Shown here piece by piece: positions 50,775 to 50,917 of a DNA stretch of 50,917 nt. Origin of the DNA: Methanobrevibacter sp. Lineage in GTDB: Archaea > Methanobacteriota > Methanobacteria > Methanobacteriales > Methanobacteriaceae. The position numbers and the translations under genes were made by a program. The stretch lies in assembly GCF_015062935.1 (NCBI RefSeq), contig NZ_SUTM01000020.1, positions 1-50,917 of the forward strand, written 5' to 3'. How positions within the stretch are numbered: the stretch's first letter is position 1; each line of letters opens with the position of its first letter. Under the pieces are notes generated by a model that was not told where the DNA came from, did not search any database, and saw only the letters and a list, made by a program, of their open reading frames with translations.

Positions 50775-50846
50775 GATAACACCTATAAAATATGATAAAA
50801 TATTTTAAAATAATATTAAATAAAATTTGTTATTTGATTTTGAGGA

Positions 50847-50873
50847 TGTGACACGAAGTCACAATTTTTTCTA
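50847..50873 (+). terminator. Orphan hairpin/T-tract at the right edge
   Basis: TGTGAC-ACGAA-GTCACA forms a 6-bp stem with a 5-nt loop and is followed on the plus strand by ATTTTTTCT, as in a terminator. The nearest coding gene runs the other way, so it may belong to a plus-strand transcript not identified or to a gene outside the window. Confidence 0.3.
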
Positions 50874-50917
50874 ATTTTAATTGTTTTATTTTTCTTTAAT
50901 TTTATATACTATGAAGT

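Overview
The window is from an AT-rich, pseudomurein-walled methanogenic archaeon of the order Methanobacteriales, most likely genus Methanobrevibacter. The evidence is the archaeal ribosomal super-operon with SecY, adenylate kinase and Cbf5; an archaeal SRP RNA; a 2-phosphoglycerate kinase of the cyclic 2,3-diphosphoglycerate pathway; an FwdF-like eight-cluster polyferredoxin; pseudomurein-binding repeats; and three very large adhesin-like surface proteins of the kind abundant in Methanobrevibacter.

Region 1 (about 159-16,835, minus strand) is one long translation and secretion cluster. In transcription order it reads L3, L4, L23, L2, S19, L22, S3, L29, aIF1, Rnp1, S17, L14, L24, S4e, L5, S14, S8, L6, L32e, L19e, L18, S5, L30, L15, SecY, AdkA, an EMC3/YidC-like insertase (DUF106), L34e, Cmk, L14e, Cbf5. 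Spacing is tight, with several stop/start overlaps. S14 is only 47 codons long and starts with TTG. A leader of about 340 bp with two candidate TATA boxes and two hairpins precedes L3. A second leader with a hairpin precedes L19e. A hairpin/T-tract terminator follows L14e.

Region 2 (17.1-23.5 kb) holds a SPOUT RNA methyltransferase, a METTL5-like methyltransferase, pycA with birA, a MJ0158-type SelA-like PLP enzyme with a small unknown protein upstream, and the beta subunit of class I fumarase. PycA, its biotin ligase and fumarase all fit the incomplete reductive TCA branch that feeds biosynthesis.

Region 3 (23.5-33.0 kb) is an accessory surface-protein island: a 1728-residue beta-helix adhesin-like protein and an 1128-residue protein joining a beta-helix to a papain-type peptidase. 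The two genes share a duplicated promoter/leader. A degenerate element of about 113 bp with inverted termini lies downstream of each.

Region 4 (33.3-41.8 kb) has a DUF2070 membrane protein, a small membrane protein, the Rqc2/NEMF homologue, a UPF0173 hydrolase, an unknown membrane protein, two overlapping class III pilin-like genes, a ferredoxin/polyferredoxin pair and CoaD. Region 5 (41.8-44.8 kb) encodes a third surface protein with Ig-like repeats, pseudomurein-binding repeats and a transglutaminase-like Cys-His-Asp peptidase domain. It is probably translated from a non-ATG start.

Region 6 (45.2-50.8 kb) has a radical SAM protein, a class I aminotransferase overlapping a CDF zinc-type transporter, tRNA-Ser(GCT), the SRP RNA, a CBS protein and 2-phosphoglycerate kinase. 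I saw no CRISPR array, insertion sequence, prophage or rRNA. The most unusual content is the adhesin island with its repeated non-coding elements, the wall-binding peptidase and the pilin pair.
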